From Chloroflexota bacterium (lineage in GTDB: Bacteria > Chloroflexota > Limnocylindria > P2-11E): DNA of 61,448 bases. A model generated the notes under the pieces. The model was not told the origin of the DNA. It searched no databases and saw only the letters and a program-made list of their open reading frames with translations. The first letter of the stretch is position 1. Every line of letters starts with the position of its first letter. The stretch is from the NCBI GenBank assembly GCA_016194865.1, contig JACQAT010000018.1, positions 1-61,448 of the forward strand, read 5' to 3'. Below, piece after piece: positions 43,783-52,523 of this stretch. The position numbers and the translations under genes are program-made.

Positions 43783-45251
43783 CGTCCCTGCGGGGGACGG
43801 TCGGGACGCTCCTGCTCGGACTCGTCCTCGTGGCCTGCATTCCATCGCCGGCCGCGACCCCGGCACCTGAGCCAAGCGGGCTCCGCGGCGGCGTCCTGCG
43901 CGTCGGCCTGGGTGCGACGCCGGCGCTCGATCCCCTCGACGCCGTCGACGCGGAGCGCGCGTCCGTCGTGCGCCAGGTCTTCGAAGGGCTCGTCACGCTC
44001 GAGCCGGGGACGTTCCGAGTCGTGCCCCAGCTGGCGACGGCCTGGGCGCTCGGCGCCGACCAGCGCAGCTGGACCTTCACGCTCCGTGGCGGCGTGCACT
44101 TTCACGACGGCGACGCGCTCGACGCGTCTGCCGTCGCCGCGAGCCTCACGCGCGGCGGCGGCGGCCCGGGAGGACTGCGCGCCAGCGCGCTCGGGCCGCT
44201 CAGCGTCTCGATCACGACCGCGACGCCGTACGGCCCGCTCCTCTCCGAGCTCGCGCTCCCCGCGCGGTCGATCGTCGGGCGCACGCCGCTCGTCGGCACC
44301 GGGCCGTTCGCGCTGCCGAGCGACGCGGCCACGCGGGCGGGCGAGCTCACGATCGCCGCGAGCCCCTACGCGTGGCAGCGCGATGGCCGCGGGCGCCCGC
44401 TGCCGCTGCTGAACGGGATCGGCTACCGGGTCCTCGCGGCGGCCGGCGCGCGCGCGGCCGCCCTGCGGAGCGGCGAGATACAGCTCGCGGAGGCCATCGC
44501 GCCCTCGGACATCGCGCTCGTGCGCGCGAACCCGAATCTGCAGCTGCTGTGGCGGCCCGCCGCGGCGGTGATCCTGCTCGGGTTCGACCTCTCTCGCGGC
44601 CCGTTCTCCGATGTCGCGACGCGCCGCGCCGTCGCGCTCGCGCTCGACCGGAAGGCGATGGCGGATCGCGCGCCGCTGCCCGACGCGACGGCGCCCGCGA
44701 CGCAGCTGCTGCTGCCGGGGCTGCTCGGGTACGACGATTCCGTCCTCGCGTTCTCGCGGACCGACGTGGACGGCGCGAAGCGGCTGCTGGCCGACGCCCG
44801 ACCCGCTGGGATCACGACCGAGCTGTGGACCGGGGCCGGCACGCGCGCCGTCTCGGACGCGGTGGCCGCCGATCTCGCGCGAGCGGGGGTCGCGGTCACC
44901 GTGCGGAACGCGCCTGGGGCGAGCGCGCGCGGAGCGGGCCCGCTGTGGATCGAGGAGCGGCCGCTCGCGCAGGCGGATCCGGACGCGCTCCTGGGCGTGC
45001 TGTTCGGTGCGGGCGAGGAGAGCTGGAGCGTCGGGCCCGCGCTCGCCCTGCTCGAGGCCGCGCGTGCCGAGACCGATGCGCCGAAGCGCGCCGAGCTCTA
45101 CAAGCAGGTCAGCAAGCTCGTGCAGCAGGAGATCCCGCGCATCCCGCTGCTCTACGTCTCCAGCGCGCTCGCTGCCTCGCGCAAGGTGCGGGGCATCGTG
45201 CCGAGCCCGCTCGGCGCGGCGTCGCTCATGCGTGCCTCGCTGGAGCGTTAG
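43779..45251 (+). CDS. Divergent family-5 substrate-binding lipoprotein at the operon end
   Basis: A 490-residue protein with a lipobox LVAC near residue 20 and an Ala/Pro linker. It keeps the family outline: RGGVLRVGLGATPALDPLDA, LRGGVHFHDGDALDASAVAASL, GTGPFAL and RRAVALALDRKAMA. It is shorter and more alanine-rich than binding proteins 1-3. TTG at 43779 overlaps the OppC stop, so it is a second binding protein made with transporter 3. It may recognise another ligand or have lost transport function. Confidence 0.8.
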   Translation: MTSLRGTVGTLLLGLVLVACIPSPAATPAPEPSGLRGGVLRVGLGATPALDPLDAVDAERASVVRQVFEGLVTLEPGTFRVVPQLATAWALGADQRSWTFTLRGGVHFHDGDALDASAVAASLTRGGGGPGGLRASALGPLSVSITTATPYGPLLSELALPARSIVGRTPLVGTGPFALPSDAATRAGELTIAASPYAWQRDGRGRPLPLLNGIGYRVLAAAGARAAALRSGEIQLAEAIAPSDIALVRANPNLQLLWRPAAAVILLGFDLSRGPFSDVATRRAVALALDRKAMADRAPLPDATAPATQLLLPGLLGYDDSVLAFSRTDVDGAKRLLADARPAGITTELWTGAGTRAVSDAVAADLARAGVAVTVRNAPGASARGAGPLWIEERPLAQADPDALLGVLFGAGEESWSVGPALALLEAARAETDAPKRAELYKQVSKLVQQEIPRIPLLYVSSALAASRKVRGIVPSPLGAASLMRASLER

Positions 45252-45260
45252 GCCGGCGTC

Positions 45261-45644
45261 CTATTGGACGACGATCTGCCCCTTCATCGAGTTGTGGATC
45301 TGGCAGAAGAAGTCGTACGTCCCCGCCTTGTCGATGGTGACCGCCGCCGACTGACCCGCCGAGACCTGGTTGTCGAAGGTCGCGGTCTTCGCGCCCGGCG
45401 CGCCCGAGGTCACCGTGTGCGTCGTGCCGTCGTTGTTGGTGAAGGTGATCTTCGCGCCGGCCTTCACCGTGAGCGACGCGGGGTTGAACGCGAAGCCCTT
45501 GATGCTCACCGCGCTCGCACCGGCGGTCGCGGGCGCGGCCGCGGACGACGTGGCGGGTGGCGCCGCCGTGGTCGAGCCGGCGCAGGCCACCAGCGCGGCG
45601 AACGCGAACGCGCCGAGCGCGACCACCCGAAGCTGCGAGGTCAT
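45261..45644 (-). CDS. Cupredoxin (plastocyanin-like) lipoprotein
   Basis: A 127-residue blue-copper protein. The signal peptide ends in LVAC (Cys21), followed by a Thr/Ser/Ala linker. The copper ligands are visible: His76 in GTTHTV and Cys114, His117 and Met120 in DFFCQIHNSMKG. It probably transfers electrons outside the membrane. An upstream ATG at 45650 directly abuts AGGAGG; the ATG at 45644 has a 6-base spacer and is the better start. It is convergent with the preceding lipoprotein gene, 9 bases apart. Confidence 0.92.
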   Translation of the reverse strand: MTSQLRVVALGAFAFAALVACAGSTTAAPPATSSAAAPATAGASAVSIKGFAFNPASLTVKAGAKITFTNNDGTTHTVTSGAPGAKTATFDNQVSAGQSAAVTIDKAGTYDFFCQIHNSMKGQIVVQ

Positions 45645-45646
45645 GG

Positions 45647-46189
45647 TCATCCTCCTCGATAGATGGCGGGATTGAGATGCGGCGCCAGGGCCATGGCCAC
45701 GAGGTCCGCGAACGCGTCCGCGCGTGAGACGTAGCGCTCCGTGAGCAGTCCGATCGCGCCGTCGGTGGTCTTCGAATCGTGTACGTGGAAGAGCTCGTCG
45801 ACGATGGCGCCGAGCTCGATCCCCGCGCGAAGCTGACGCGCGGTGCTCGGTGGCAGGAGCATACGCAGACCGCCCCCATAGCCCACGGTGCCGCCGCGGT
45901 CGATCGCGGCGACCCACGACAGCAGCCAGACGCGCTCACCGTCGAGCAGCACGCCGCCCTCGAGGCCGATGCCGGCGTCGGCGCCGTCACTCGCGAGCGC
46001 CGCGCGGGCGCGGACCTCGGCGCCGGACCGTGTCTGCTCGTCGCCGAAGGGCTGCGCGGGCAGCCCCGTGTCGATCGCGACCCCCGTCACCGCGCAGGAG
46101 GGCGCCAGGCGAGCGAGCGCCGACCGGACGGCCTCGAGCTTGGCGGGATTCGTCGAGCCGACCACCGCCGAGCGCCATTCCAGGGGCAT
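45647..46189 (-). CDS. Inosine/xanthosine triphosphatase-like (DUF84) protein
   Basis: A 180-residue protein of the YjjX/DUF84 family, which hydrolyses non-canonical purine nucleoside triphosphates. It has AVVGSTNPAKLEAV at the start, GLPAQPFGDEQTRSGAEVRAR, GIGLEGGV in the middle and DGAIGLLTERYVSRADAFADLV near the end. ATG at 46189. The gene ends 2 bases before the preferred cupredoxin start, so the two minus-strand genes form one unit, divergent from the Rrf2 regulator. Confidence 0.85.
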   Translation of the reverse strand: MPLEWRSAVVGSTNPAKLEAVRSALARLAPSCAVTGVAIDTGLPAQPFGDEQTRSGAEVRARAALASDGADAGIGLEGGVLLDGERVWLLSWVAAIDRGGTVGYGGGLRMLLPPSTARQLRAGIELGAIVDELFHVHDSKTTDGAIGLLTERYVSRADAFADLVAMALAPHLNPAIYRGG

Positions 46190-46221
46190 CGGAAGGCATT
46201 CTCAGGGGGTTCACGTGGGGG

Positions 46222-46247
46222 TACAATTCCGACCAAGGTGCTCGGAA
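46222..46247 (+). promoter_or_regulatory. -10 box and inverted-repeat operator of the Rrf2/suf unit
   Basis: TACAAT (46222-46227) is a near-consensus -10 box. TTCCGA (46227-46232) and TCGGAA (46242-46247) form an inverted repeat that overlaps the transcription start and the GTG at 46238. This is the right place for autoregulation by the Rrf2 protein. Confidence 0.55.
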
Positions 46248-46699
46248 ATCCGATCCCCACGGCGTTCCACGTCTCGACGAGGGGCGAATACGGCATGCGC
46301 CTGATGGTCGAGCTCGCGCGCAGCTGGGGACGGGGCACCGTGTCGCTGCACGCGATCGCCGAACGAGAGGATCTGCCCGAGGCCTACCTCGAGCAGCTCG
46401 TCGCGGCGCTGCGCAAGGCGGGCCTCGTGACCGGCAAGCGTGGCGCGGGGGGTGGCTACCTCCTGGCTCGCGAGCCCGCGGGGATCACCGCGGGTGACGT
46501 CGTGCGCGCGCTCGAGGGACCGATCGAGCCGCAGATCTGCACCGCCGAGGGCGATCCCGTCGTCAACTGCGTGCGGCAGCAGGACTGCGGGACGCACGAG
46601 GTCTGGGCGAAGCTGCAGAAATCCATCGCGACCGCGCTCGACAGCATGACGCTGGCCGAGCTGGTGATGACGAAGCGGCCCGCGCTCGCGACCACATAG
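46238..46699 (+). CDS. Rrf2-family Fe-S-sensing regulator of the suf operon
   Basis: A 153-residue Rrf2 winged-helix repressor. HVSTRGEYGMRLMVELA near residue 11 is the family start; the recognition part is REDLPEAYLEQLVAALRKAGLV and the wing GKRGAGGGYLLAR. Three cysteines (about 101, 111 and 117, spacing C-X9-C-X5-C) match the cluster-binding arrangement of IscR/SufR-type sensors. It probably represses suf genes when it carries an Fe-S cluster. GTG at 46238 is the only start that keeps the family N-terminus; the mRNA would be nearly leaderless. sufC follows after 15 bases. Confidence 0.9.
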   Translation: MLGNPIPTAFHVSTRGEYGMRLMVELARSWGRGTVSLHAIAEREDLPEAYLEQLVAALRKAGLVTGKRGAGGGYLLAREPAGITAGDVVRALEGPIEPQICTAEGDPVVNCVRQQDCGTHEVWAKLQKSIATALDSMTLAELVMTKRPALATT

Positions 46700-46714
46700 G
46701 GGGGAGCTCTTCTC

Positions 46715-47494
46715 TTGAGCACGCTTGAGATCAGGGATCTGCGCGTCAGCATCGACGCGAAGGAGATCCTCAACGGCATCGACCTCACCGTGAAGGCGGG
46801 GGAGGTGCACGCGATCATGGGCCCGAACGGCTCCGGCAAGAGCACGCTCTCGCTCACGATCATGGGTCACCCTCGCTACACGGTGCTCGGTGGCTCGGTG
46901 CTCCTCGACGGAGAGGACCTGCTGTCCATTCCGGTGGACCAGCGCGCCAGGCGCGGCATGTTCCTCGCCTTCCAGTACCCGGCGGCGATCCCGGGTGTCT
47001 CCGTCGCGAGCTTCCTGCGCACCGCGATCAATGCCCGCCGCGTAAAAGAGAGCGGAGAGAAGAACGACCTGCCGATCCCGCAGTTCCGCGCGCTCCTCAA
47101 GGAGAAGATGAAGCTCCTCGAGGTCGACGACTCGTTCCTGACGCGCTCCGTGAACGACGGCTTCTCGGGCGGCGAGAAGAAGCGCCTCGAGATGCTGCAG
47201 ATGCACATGTTCCAGCCGACCTTCGCCGTGCTCGACGAGACCGACTCCGGCCTCGACATCGACGCGCTGAAGGTCGTCGCGGAGGGCATCGAGGCGCTGC
47301 ACAAGGAGAGCGCGAAGACCGGCATCCTGCTCATCACGCACTACGAGCGGATCCTCAAGTACGTCCGTCCCGACTACGTGCACGTGCTGGTCGACGGTCG
47401 CATCGTGCGCACCGGCGGCAGCGAGCTCGCGGCCGAGCTCGAGTCGAAGGGTTACGAGTTCGTGCGCGAAGAGCTGTACGCGGGGCAGCGCTGA
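46715..47494 (+). CDS. sufC: Fe-S cluster assembly ATPase SufC
   Basis: A 259-residue ABC-type ATPase that works with SufB and SufD in building Fe-S clusters. Walker A GPNGSGKS at 36-43, signature GFSGGEKKRLE, and the SufC-specific Walker B FAVLDETDSGLDID. TTG at 46715 after a GGGGGGAG sequence. Its stop overlaps the sufS ATG. Confidence 0.95.
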   Translation: MSTLEIRDLRVSIDAKEILNGIDLTVKAGEVHAIMGPNGSGKSTLSLTIMGHPRYTVLGGSVLLDGEDLLSIPVDQRARRGMFLAFQYPAAIPGVSVASFLRTAINARRVKESGEKNDLPIPQFRALLKEKMKLLEVDDSFLTRSVNDGFSGGEKKRLEMLQMHMFQPTFAVLDETDSGLDIDALKVVAEGIEALHKESAKTGILLITHYERILKYVRPDYVHVLVDGRIVRTGGSELAAELESKGYEFVREELYAGQR

Positions 47495-48756
47495 TGACCT
47501 CCATGCTCCCGCGCACCGAGGTGGCGACGCTCGACGTCCGCACGATCCGCGCCGACTTCCCGGTGCTGTCGCGAAAGACCGCGAGCGGCAAGACCGTCGT
47601 GTACCTCGACAACGCCGCGACGAGCCAGAAGCCGCGGCAGGTCCTCGATGCCATGCGCACCGTCTACGAGGAGCACAACGCGAACATCCACCGCGGTGTC
47701 TACGAGTTCAGCGAGCGCACGACCGCCGCCTTCGAGGGCGCGCGCGAGAGGGTCGCGCGGTTCATCAACGCGCCGGAGCCGCGCGAGGTCATCTTCGTGC
47801 GCAACGCGACCGAGGGCGTGAACCTCGTCGCCTACGCCTGGGGTCGGGACAACATCAAGAGCGGCGACCGCATCGTCACGAGCGTGCTCGAGCACCACTC
47901 GAACTTCGTGCCCTGGCAGCAGCTCGCCGCCGAGACCGGCGCGACCATCGCCGTCGTCGGCATCGACGAGGACGGCCGCCTGGACCGCGACCAGCTGCGC
48001 GCGGAGCTGCGCAAGGGCGCGAAGCTGCTCGCCCTCACGCACACCAGCAACGGGCTCGGCACGATCAACCCGGTCCGCGAGATCGTCGCCGAGGCGAAGG
48101 CCAGTGGCGCCACCGTCCTCGTGGACGCCGCGCAATCGGTTCCCCACCTGCCCGTCGACGTGGCCGACATCGGCTGCGACTTCCTGGTGTTCTCGGGGCA
48201 CAAGATGCTGGCGCCGCCCGGCTCGGGCGTCGTCTGGGGCCGCGCGTCGCTCCTGCTGAAGATGCGGCCCTTCCTGTACGGCGGCGACATGATCAGCCGG
48301 GTCGCGATCGACACGACCACCTGGAACGAGCTGCCCTGGAAGTTCGAGGCCGGCACGTCCGCGTACGTCGACGCGATCGGGCTCGGCGCCGCCGTCGACT
48401 ACCTCCAGGGCGTCGGGCTCGAGGCGATCCACCGGCACGAGCTCGCGCTGACCGGCTACCTGCTGCCCAAGCTGCTGGCGACCGATGGTGTCGTCGTGTA
48501 CGGGCCGAAGGATCTCGCGGATCGCGTGGGCGTCGTCTCGTTCAACATCGAGGGCATCCACCCGCACGACGTCGCGACGATCTTCGACTCCGAGGGCGTC
48601 TGCGTCCGCGCCGGGCACCACTGCAACCAGCCGCTCATGAACCGGCTCGGCACGGCCGCCACCACGCGCGCGAGCTTCTATCTCTACAACACGTTCGAGG
48701 AGTGCGACGCGCTCATCGCGGCCATCGGGACCGCGAAGCGCGTCTTCAAGATCTGA
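47494..48756 (+). CDS. sufS: Cysteine desulfurase SufS
   Basis: A 420-residue PLP enzyme that supplies persulfide sulfur from cysteine. YLDNAATSQKP is near residue 30, the PLP lysine lies in VFSGHKMLAPPG, and the catalytic Cys in VRAGHHCNQPLM. These are class II (SufS) features. ATG at 47494 overlaps the sufC stop. It hands sulfur to SufU encoded next. Confidence 0.96.
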   Translation: MTSMLPRTEVATLDVRTIRADFPVLSRKTASGKTVVYLDNAATSQKPRQVLDAMRTVYEEHNANIHRGVYEFSERTTAAFEGARERVARFINAPEPREVIFVRNATEGVNLVAYAWGRDNIKSGDRIVTSVLEHHSNFVPWQQLAAETGATIAVVGIDEDGRLDRDQLRAELRKGAKLLALTHTSNGLGTINPVREIVAEAKASGATVLVDAAQSVPHLPVDVADIGCDFLVFSGHKMLAPPGSGVVWGRASLLLKMRPFLYGGDMISRVAIDTTTWNELPWKFEAGTSAYVDAIGLGAAVDYLQGVGLEAIHRHELALTGYLLPKLLATDGVVVYGPKDLADRVGVVSFNIEGIHPHDVATIFDSEGVCVRAGHHCNQPLMNRLGTAATTRASFYLYNTFEECDALIAAIGTAKRVFKI

Positions 48757-48757
48757 T

Positions 48758-49168
48758 ATGGACGATATGTACCGCGACTACATCCTCGACCACTACAAGA
48801 ACCCGCGGAACTTCGGGGAGCTCGACGGCGCCACGCACACGTACCACGACACGAACCCGCTGTGCGGCGACGAGATCACGATGTTCCTCTTGGTCGACGA
48901 CCACGACACCGTGAAGGACGTACGCTTCACGGGGCGGGGGTGCGCGATCTCGCAGGCTTCGGCGTCGATCCTCACCGAAGAGGTGAAGGGGAAATCGCTC
49001 GAGGAGCTGCGCACCATCGATCGGGAGCACGTGCTCCAGAACCTCGGCATCACCGTCAGCCCGGCGCGCGTGAAATGCGCGCTGCTCAGCCTCAAGGCGC
49101 TCAAGGGAAGCGCGTGGGGGCTCACGGAGTGGCCGGGCGAGCAGAGCACGGGCACGGGCACCGCGTGA
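48758..49168 (+). CDS. sufU: SufU zinc-dependent sulfur-transfer protein
   Basis: A 136-residue NifU/IscU-fold protein. MYRDYILDHYKNPRNFG opens it; the zinc or cluster ligands are Cys36 and Asp38 (LCGDE), Cys62 (GRGCAIS) and Cys107 (RVKCALL). It accepts sulfur from SufS in Gram-positive-type SUF systems. ATG at 48758 is 1 base after sufS. Confidence 0.95.
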   Translation: MDDMYRDYILDHYKNPRNFGELDGATHTYHDTNPLCGDEITMFLLVDDHDTVKDVRFTGRGCAISQASASILTEEVKGKSLEELRTIDREHVLQNLGITVSPARVKCALLSLKALKGSAWGLTEWPGEQSTGTGTA

Positions 49169-49183
49169 AGGGGGCGATGAACC

Positions 49184-50596
49184 ATGGCAGTTGAAGAGCG
49201 TCAGCTACCGGCGGCGGAGGGCTACCAGTACGGCTGGACGGACAGCGACGCCGTCTACCGGAACAAGAAGCACAAGGGGCTGTCGGAGGCCGTCGTCCGC
49301 GAGATCAGTCAGGACTTCAAGCACGAGCCCGACTGGATGCTGCAGCGCCGCCTCAAGGCGCTGAAGCACTGGGGCGCGCGCAGCATGCCCAATTGGGGCG
49401 CCGACCTCTCGGGCATCGACTTCGAGGACATCTACTACTACCTGCGCGCCTCCGACAAGACCGCGAAGAGCTGGGAGGACGTCCCCGACTACGTCAAGCG
49501 CACGTTCGACAAGCTGGGCATCCCCGCGGCGGAGCAGAAGTACCTCGCGGGTGTGGGCGCGCAGTACGACAGCGAGTCCGTCTACCACAACATCCGCGCC
49601 GATCTGGAGAAGCTCGGCGTCATCTTCACCGACACGGACACGGCGCTGAAGGAGCACCCCGAGATCTTCCGCGAGCACTTCGGCACGGTCATCCCTGCGA
49701 ACGACAACAAGCTGGCCGCGCTCAACACCGCGGTGTGGTCGGGTGGCTCGTTCGTGTGGGTCCCGCCGGGGGTCAAGGTGGAGATCCCGCTGCAGGCGTA
49801 CTTCCGCATCAACAGCGAGAACGCCGGCCAGTTCGAGCGCACGCTGATCATCGCCGAAGAAGGCGCGAGCGTGCACTATGTCGAAGGATGCACTGCGCCC
49901 GTTTTTAGTAGCAACACGCTGCACAGCGCCGTCGTCGAGATCATCGTGAAGAAGAACGCCGACGTCCGCTACACGACCATCCAGAACTGGAGCACCAACG
50001 TCTACAACCTGGTGACCAAGCGCGCGGTCGTCCAGGAGGGCGGCCGCATGAGCTGGATCGACGCGAACCTCGGCAGCAAGGTCACGATGAAATACCCGAG
50101 CGTGTACCTGGTGGGCGCGCGCGCACACGGCGAGGTGCTCTCGGTCGCGTTCGCGGGCAACGGCCAGCACCAGGACGCCGGCGCCAAGATGATCCACGCG
50201 GCGCCGCACACGACCTCGGTCATCAACAGCAAGTCGATCTCGAAGGGCACCGGCCGCACCTCGTACCGCGGCCTGGTGAAGATCTACCCGGGCAGCGTGG
50301 GGTCGAAGTCGACCGTCCGCTGCGACGCGCTCATCCTCGATGAGACCGCGCGCTCCGACACCTACCCGTACATGGAGGTCGACGAGGACCAGGTCACCAT
50401 CGGCCACGAGGCGAGCGTCTCGAAGGTCGGCGAGGAGCAGCTCTTCTACCTCATGAGCCGCGGCCTCGGCGAGGCCGATGCGACCGCCATGATCGTGAAC
50501 GGCTTCATCGAGCCGATCGTGAAGACCCTCCCGATGGACTACGCGATCGAGATGAACCGCCTCATCCAGCTTCAGATGGCCGGCGCCATTGGCTAG
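49184..50596 (+). CDS. sufB: Fe-S cluster scaffold SufB
   Basis: A 470-residue scaffold protein. It has [11 protein letters not shown] near the start, [17 protein letters not shown], then the beta-helix with [23 protein letters not shown] containing the conserved Cys. [13 protein letters not shown] and SEDQ-like [16 protein letters not shown] are also typical. It assembles a nascent cluster with SufC and SufD. ATG at 49184. Confidence 0.96.
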   Translation: MAVEERQLPAAEGYQYGWTDSDAVYRNKKHKGLSEAVVREISQDFKHEPDWMLQRRLKALKHWGARSMPNWGADLSGIDFEDIYYYLRASDKTAKSWEDVPDYVKRTFDKLGIPAAEQKYLAGVGAQYDSESVYHNIRADLEKLGVIFTDTDTALKEHPEIFREHFGTVIPANDNKLAALNTAVWSGGSFVWVPPGVKVEIPLQAYFRINSENAGQFERTLIIAEEGASVHYVEGCTAPVFSSNTLHSAVVEIIVKKNADVRYTTIQNWSTNVYNLVTKRAVVQEGGRMSWIDANLGSKVTMKYPSVYLVGARAHGEVLSVAFAGNGQHQDAGAKMIHAAPHTTSVINSKSISKGTGRTSYRGLVKIYPGSVGSKSTVRCDALILDETARSDTYPYMEVDEDQVTIGHEASVSKVGEEQLFYLMSRGLGEADATAMIVNGFIEPIVKTLPMDYAIEMNRLIQLQMAGAIG

Positions 50597-51872
50597 CGCG
50601 ACCGCGCTCGCGCCCCTGGCCCAGCTGCCGCTCGACCGCACAACAGTCGAGCGGCTCGGTCATACCCGCGGTGAGCCCGACTGGCTCCTCGCGGACCGCC
50701 TCGCGAGCCTCGAGCGCTACGCCGCGACGCCGCTCCCGACCGGACAGGAGGAGGAGTGGCGCCGCTTCCCGCTCGCCGATCTTCCGCAGGCAGACTTCAG
50801 CGCGCCCGCGGCCGAGGCGCCCTCCGAGTACGGCTCCGTTCCCTTGGGCGCGTCTCGCAATGGGGTCGTCTTCTCGAAGTGGATCGACGCCGTGCGGGAG
50901 CACCCAGACCTCGTGCGCGCGCATCTTCCCGACGGGAGCGGCATGGAGAGCCACGCGGCGTTCCGCGCCTTGAACGGCGCGACCTACGGGCATGGCAGCA
51001 CGTTCCTCCACGTCCCATCCGGCGTGTCCGTCGAGCTGCCGCTCTACGTGCACAAGCGCTGGACCGCGAGCGCGCGACCGATCGCGTTCCGCACGGTCGT
51101 CGTCGCGGAGCCCGGCAGCAGCGTCACGCTCGTCGAGGAGGTCTCGTCCGAGGCCGGCCCGGCGCCGCGGCTCGCCATCCCGGGTCTCGAGGTGTCGCTC
51201 GGAGCCGGCGCCAACGTGCGCTTCGTGCGCATCCAGCGCTTCTCCGAGGACGTGTGGGACATCGGCTACCAGCGATACCGCTCCGGCCGCGACAGCGAGA
51301 TCGGGAGCTTCAACGTCCTCGTCGGCAGCGGACGCTCGAAGGTGGGCGTCGAGTCCGTGATCCTGGGCGACGGCGCCGTCGTGAAGCTCAACGGGCTTGT
51401 AGCCGCTGGCGCGCGACAGCGCATCGACGTGAACTCGCTGCAGGTCGTCGACGGCAAGGCATCGACGAGCGACCTGCTGTACCTCTCGGCGCTGTACGAG
51501 TCCGCGAAGGCGATCTTCTACGGCGTCATCCGCGTCGAGCCGACGTCCAGCGGCACCGGGTCGTACCAGGAGTGCCGCAACATGCTGCTCTCCGACCATG
51601 CCGGCGCCGATCCGATCCCGGTCCTCGAGATCCTCACGAACGACGTCGCGCGCTGCGGCCACGGCGCGACCGCCGGCGCGCTCGACGACGAGCTGCTCTT
51701 CTACATCCGGTCGCGCGGTCTCGACCGCCGCACCGCAGAGCAGCTGCTCGTGCGCGGATTCTTCCAGCGGGTCATCAACGGCATCCCGGACGTGCAGGTG
51801 CGCGCGCGGGTGCTCGAGGCCCTGGTCCCGCGCATCGGCAGGGTCGCCGAGCTCGAAGCGCAGGTCGCCTGA
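50589..51872 (+). CDS. sufD: Fe-S cluster assembly protein SufD
   Basis: A 427-residue SufB paralogue. [11 protein letters not shown] near residue 55, [14 protein letters not shown] near 140, a beta-helix middle and [37 protein letters not shown] near 355 are diagnostic. It joins SufB and SufC in the scaffold complex. TTG at 50589 overlaps sufB by 8 bases. Confidence 0.95.
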   Translation: MASATALAPLAQLPLDRTTVERLGHTRGEPDWLLADRLASLERYAATPLPTGQEEEWRRFPLADLPQADFSAPAAEAPSEYGSVPLGASRNGVVFSKWIDAVREHPDLVRAHLPDGSGMESHAAFRALNGATYGHGSTFLHVPSGVSVELPLYVHKRWTASARPIAFRTVVVAEPGSSVTLVEEVSSEAGPAPRLAIPGLEVSLGAGANVRFVRIQRFSEDVWDIGYQRYRSGRDSEIGSFNVLVGSGRSKVGVESVILGDGAVVKLNGLVAAGARQRIDVNSLQVVDGKASTSDLLYLSALYESAKAIFYGVIRVEPTSSGTGSYQECRNMLLSDHAGADPIPVLEILTNDVARCGHGATAGALDDELLFYIRSRGLDRRTAEQLLVRGFFQRVINGIPDVQVRARVLEALVPRIGRVAELEAQVA

Positions 51873-52228
51873 TGGCGCGGATCGAGCAGGACGGCTTCGT
51901 CGTCGCCGCAGACGAGTCCGCGATCAAGCCGGGCGAGGTCGCCGTGGTCGAGGTCGCCGGCCGCAGCCTGGCCCTCGGGCATCTCATCGACGGCACCTGG
52001 GGAGCGATCGACAACGTCTGCACGCACGACGGCGGGACCCTCGGCGAGGGCGAGCTCGACGATCGCTGCGTCGAGTGCCCGCGGCACGGCGCGCGCTTCG
52101 ACATCTTCACCGGCGAGGTCCGAGCCATGCCCGCGGTCTTCCCGGTCAACGCGTACCCGGTCCGCGTGCGCGACGGCAAGGTCGAGGTCGACCTGTCCGT
52201 GCCCGCCAAGGAGCTCGAGATCGGCTGA
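51872..52228 (+). CDS. Rieske-type [2Fe-2S] ferredoxin
   Basis: A 118-residue Rieske ferredoxin. Cluster ligands are Cys50 and His52 (VCTHDGG) and Cys69 and His72 (VECPRHGARFD). No signal peptide, so cytoplasmic. Rieske proteins of this size often close suf operons and may supply electrons for cluster assembly. ATG at 51872 overlaps the sufD stop by one base (TGATG). Confidence 0.94.
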   Translation: MARIEQDGFVVAADESAIKPGEVAVVEVAGRSLALGHLIDGTWGAIDNVCTHDGGTLGEGELDDRCVECPRHGARFDIFTGEVRAMPAVFPVNAYPVRVRDGKVEVDLSVPAKELEIG

Positions 52229-52251
52229 GAGAAGGCCCGCGCTCCCGGCGC

Positions 52252-52257
52252 TATCCT
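52252..52257 (+). promoter_or_regulatory. Candidate -10 box for the small gene at 52293
   Basis: TATCCT, which would give a leader of about 30 bases containing GGGAGGG before the GTG at 52293. No -35 evident. Confidence 0.3.
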
Positions 52258-52292
52258 CGGGTCTCCGAGACCGCGCCGGGAGGGCATGCTCC

Positions 52293-52496
52293 GTGATCAG
52301 CAGCGCCGCGCGTGACCGCGTGAAGCTCGCGGTCGATCAGCTCGAAGAGGCGTTCCACACCTACGACGAGCGCGCCAACGACGATTCGCTCGATTCGTAC
52401 GAGGCGGCGCTCAACCGAGGCCGCGCGCTCGCGTTCCAGGAGGCCGCGCATCAGGTGAAGTCCGCATTGCACGACATCGACGTGAAGAGCCTCTGA
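52293..52496 (+). CDS. Small helical protein of unknown function
   Basis: A 67-residue acidic, helical protein with no Cys and no membrane segment. GTG at 52293 is preceded by a GGGAGGG ribosome site. I do not recognise a family. It stands alone between the suf operon and the sugar nucleotidyltransferase gene, with promoter-like boxes on both sides. Confidence 0.65.
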   Translation: MISSAARDRVKLAVDQLEEAFHTYDERANDDSLDSYEAALNRGRALAFQEAAHQVKSALHDIDVKSL

Positions 52497-52510
52497 GCCG
52501 ATCGCGGACA

Positions 52511-52516
52511 TAGACT
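52511..52516 (+). promoter_or_regulatory. Candidate -10 box for the nucleotidyltransferase fusion (leaderless)
   Basis: TAGACT ends 7 bases before the ATG at 52524. No ribosome site is visible in the gap, in line with a leaderless mRNA. Confidence 0.35.
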
Positions 52517-52523
52517 CGGCCCC

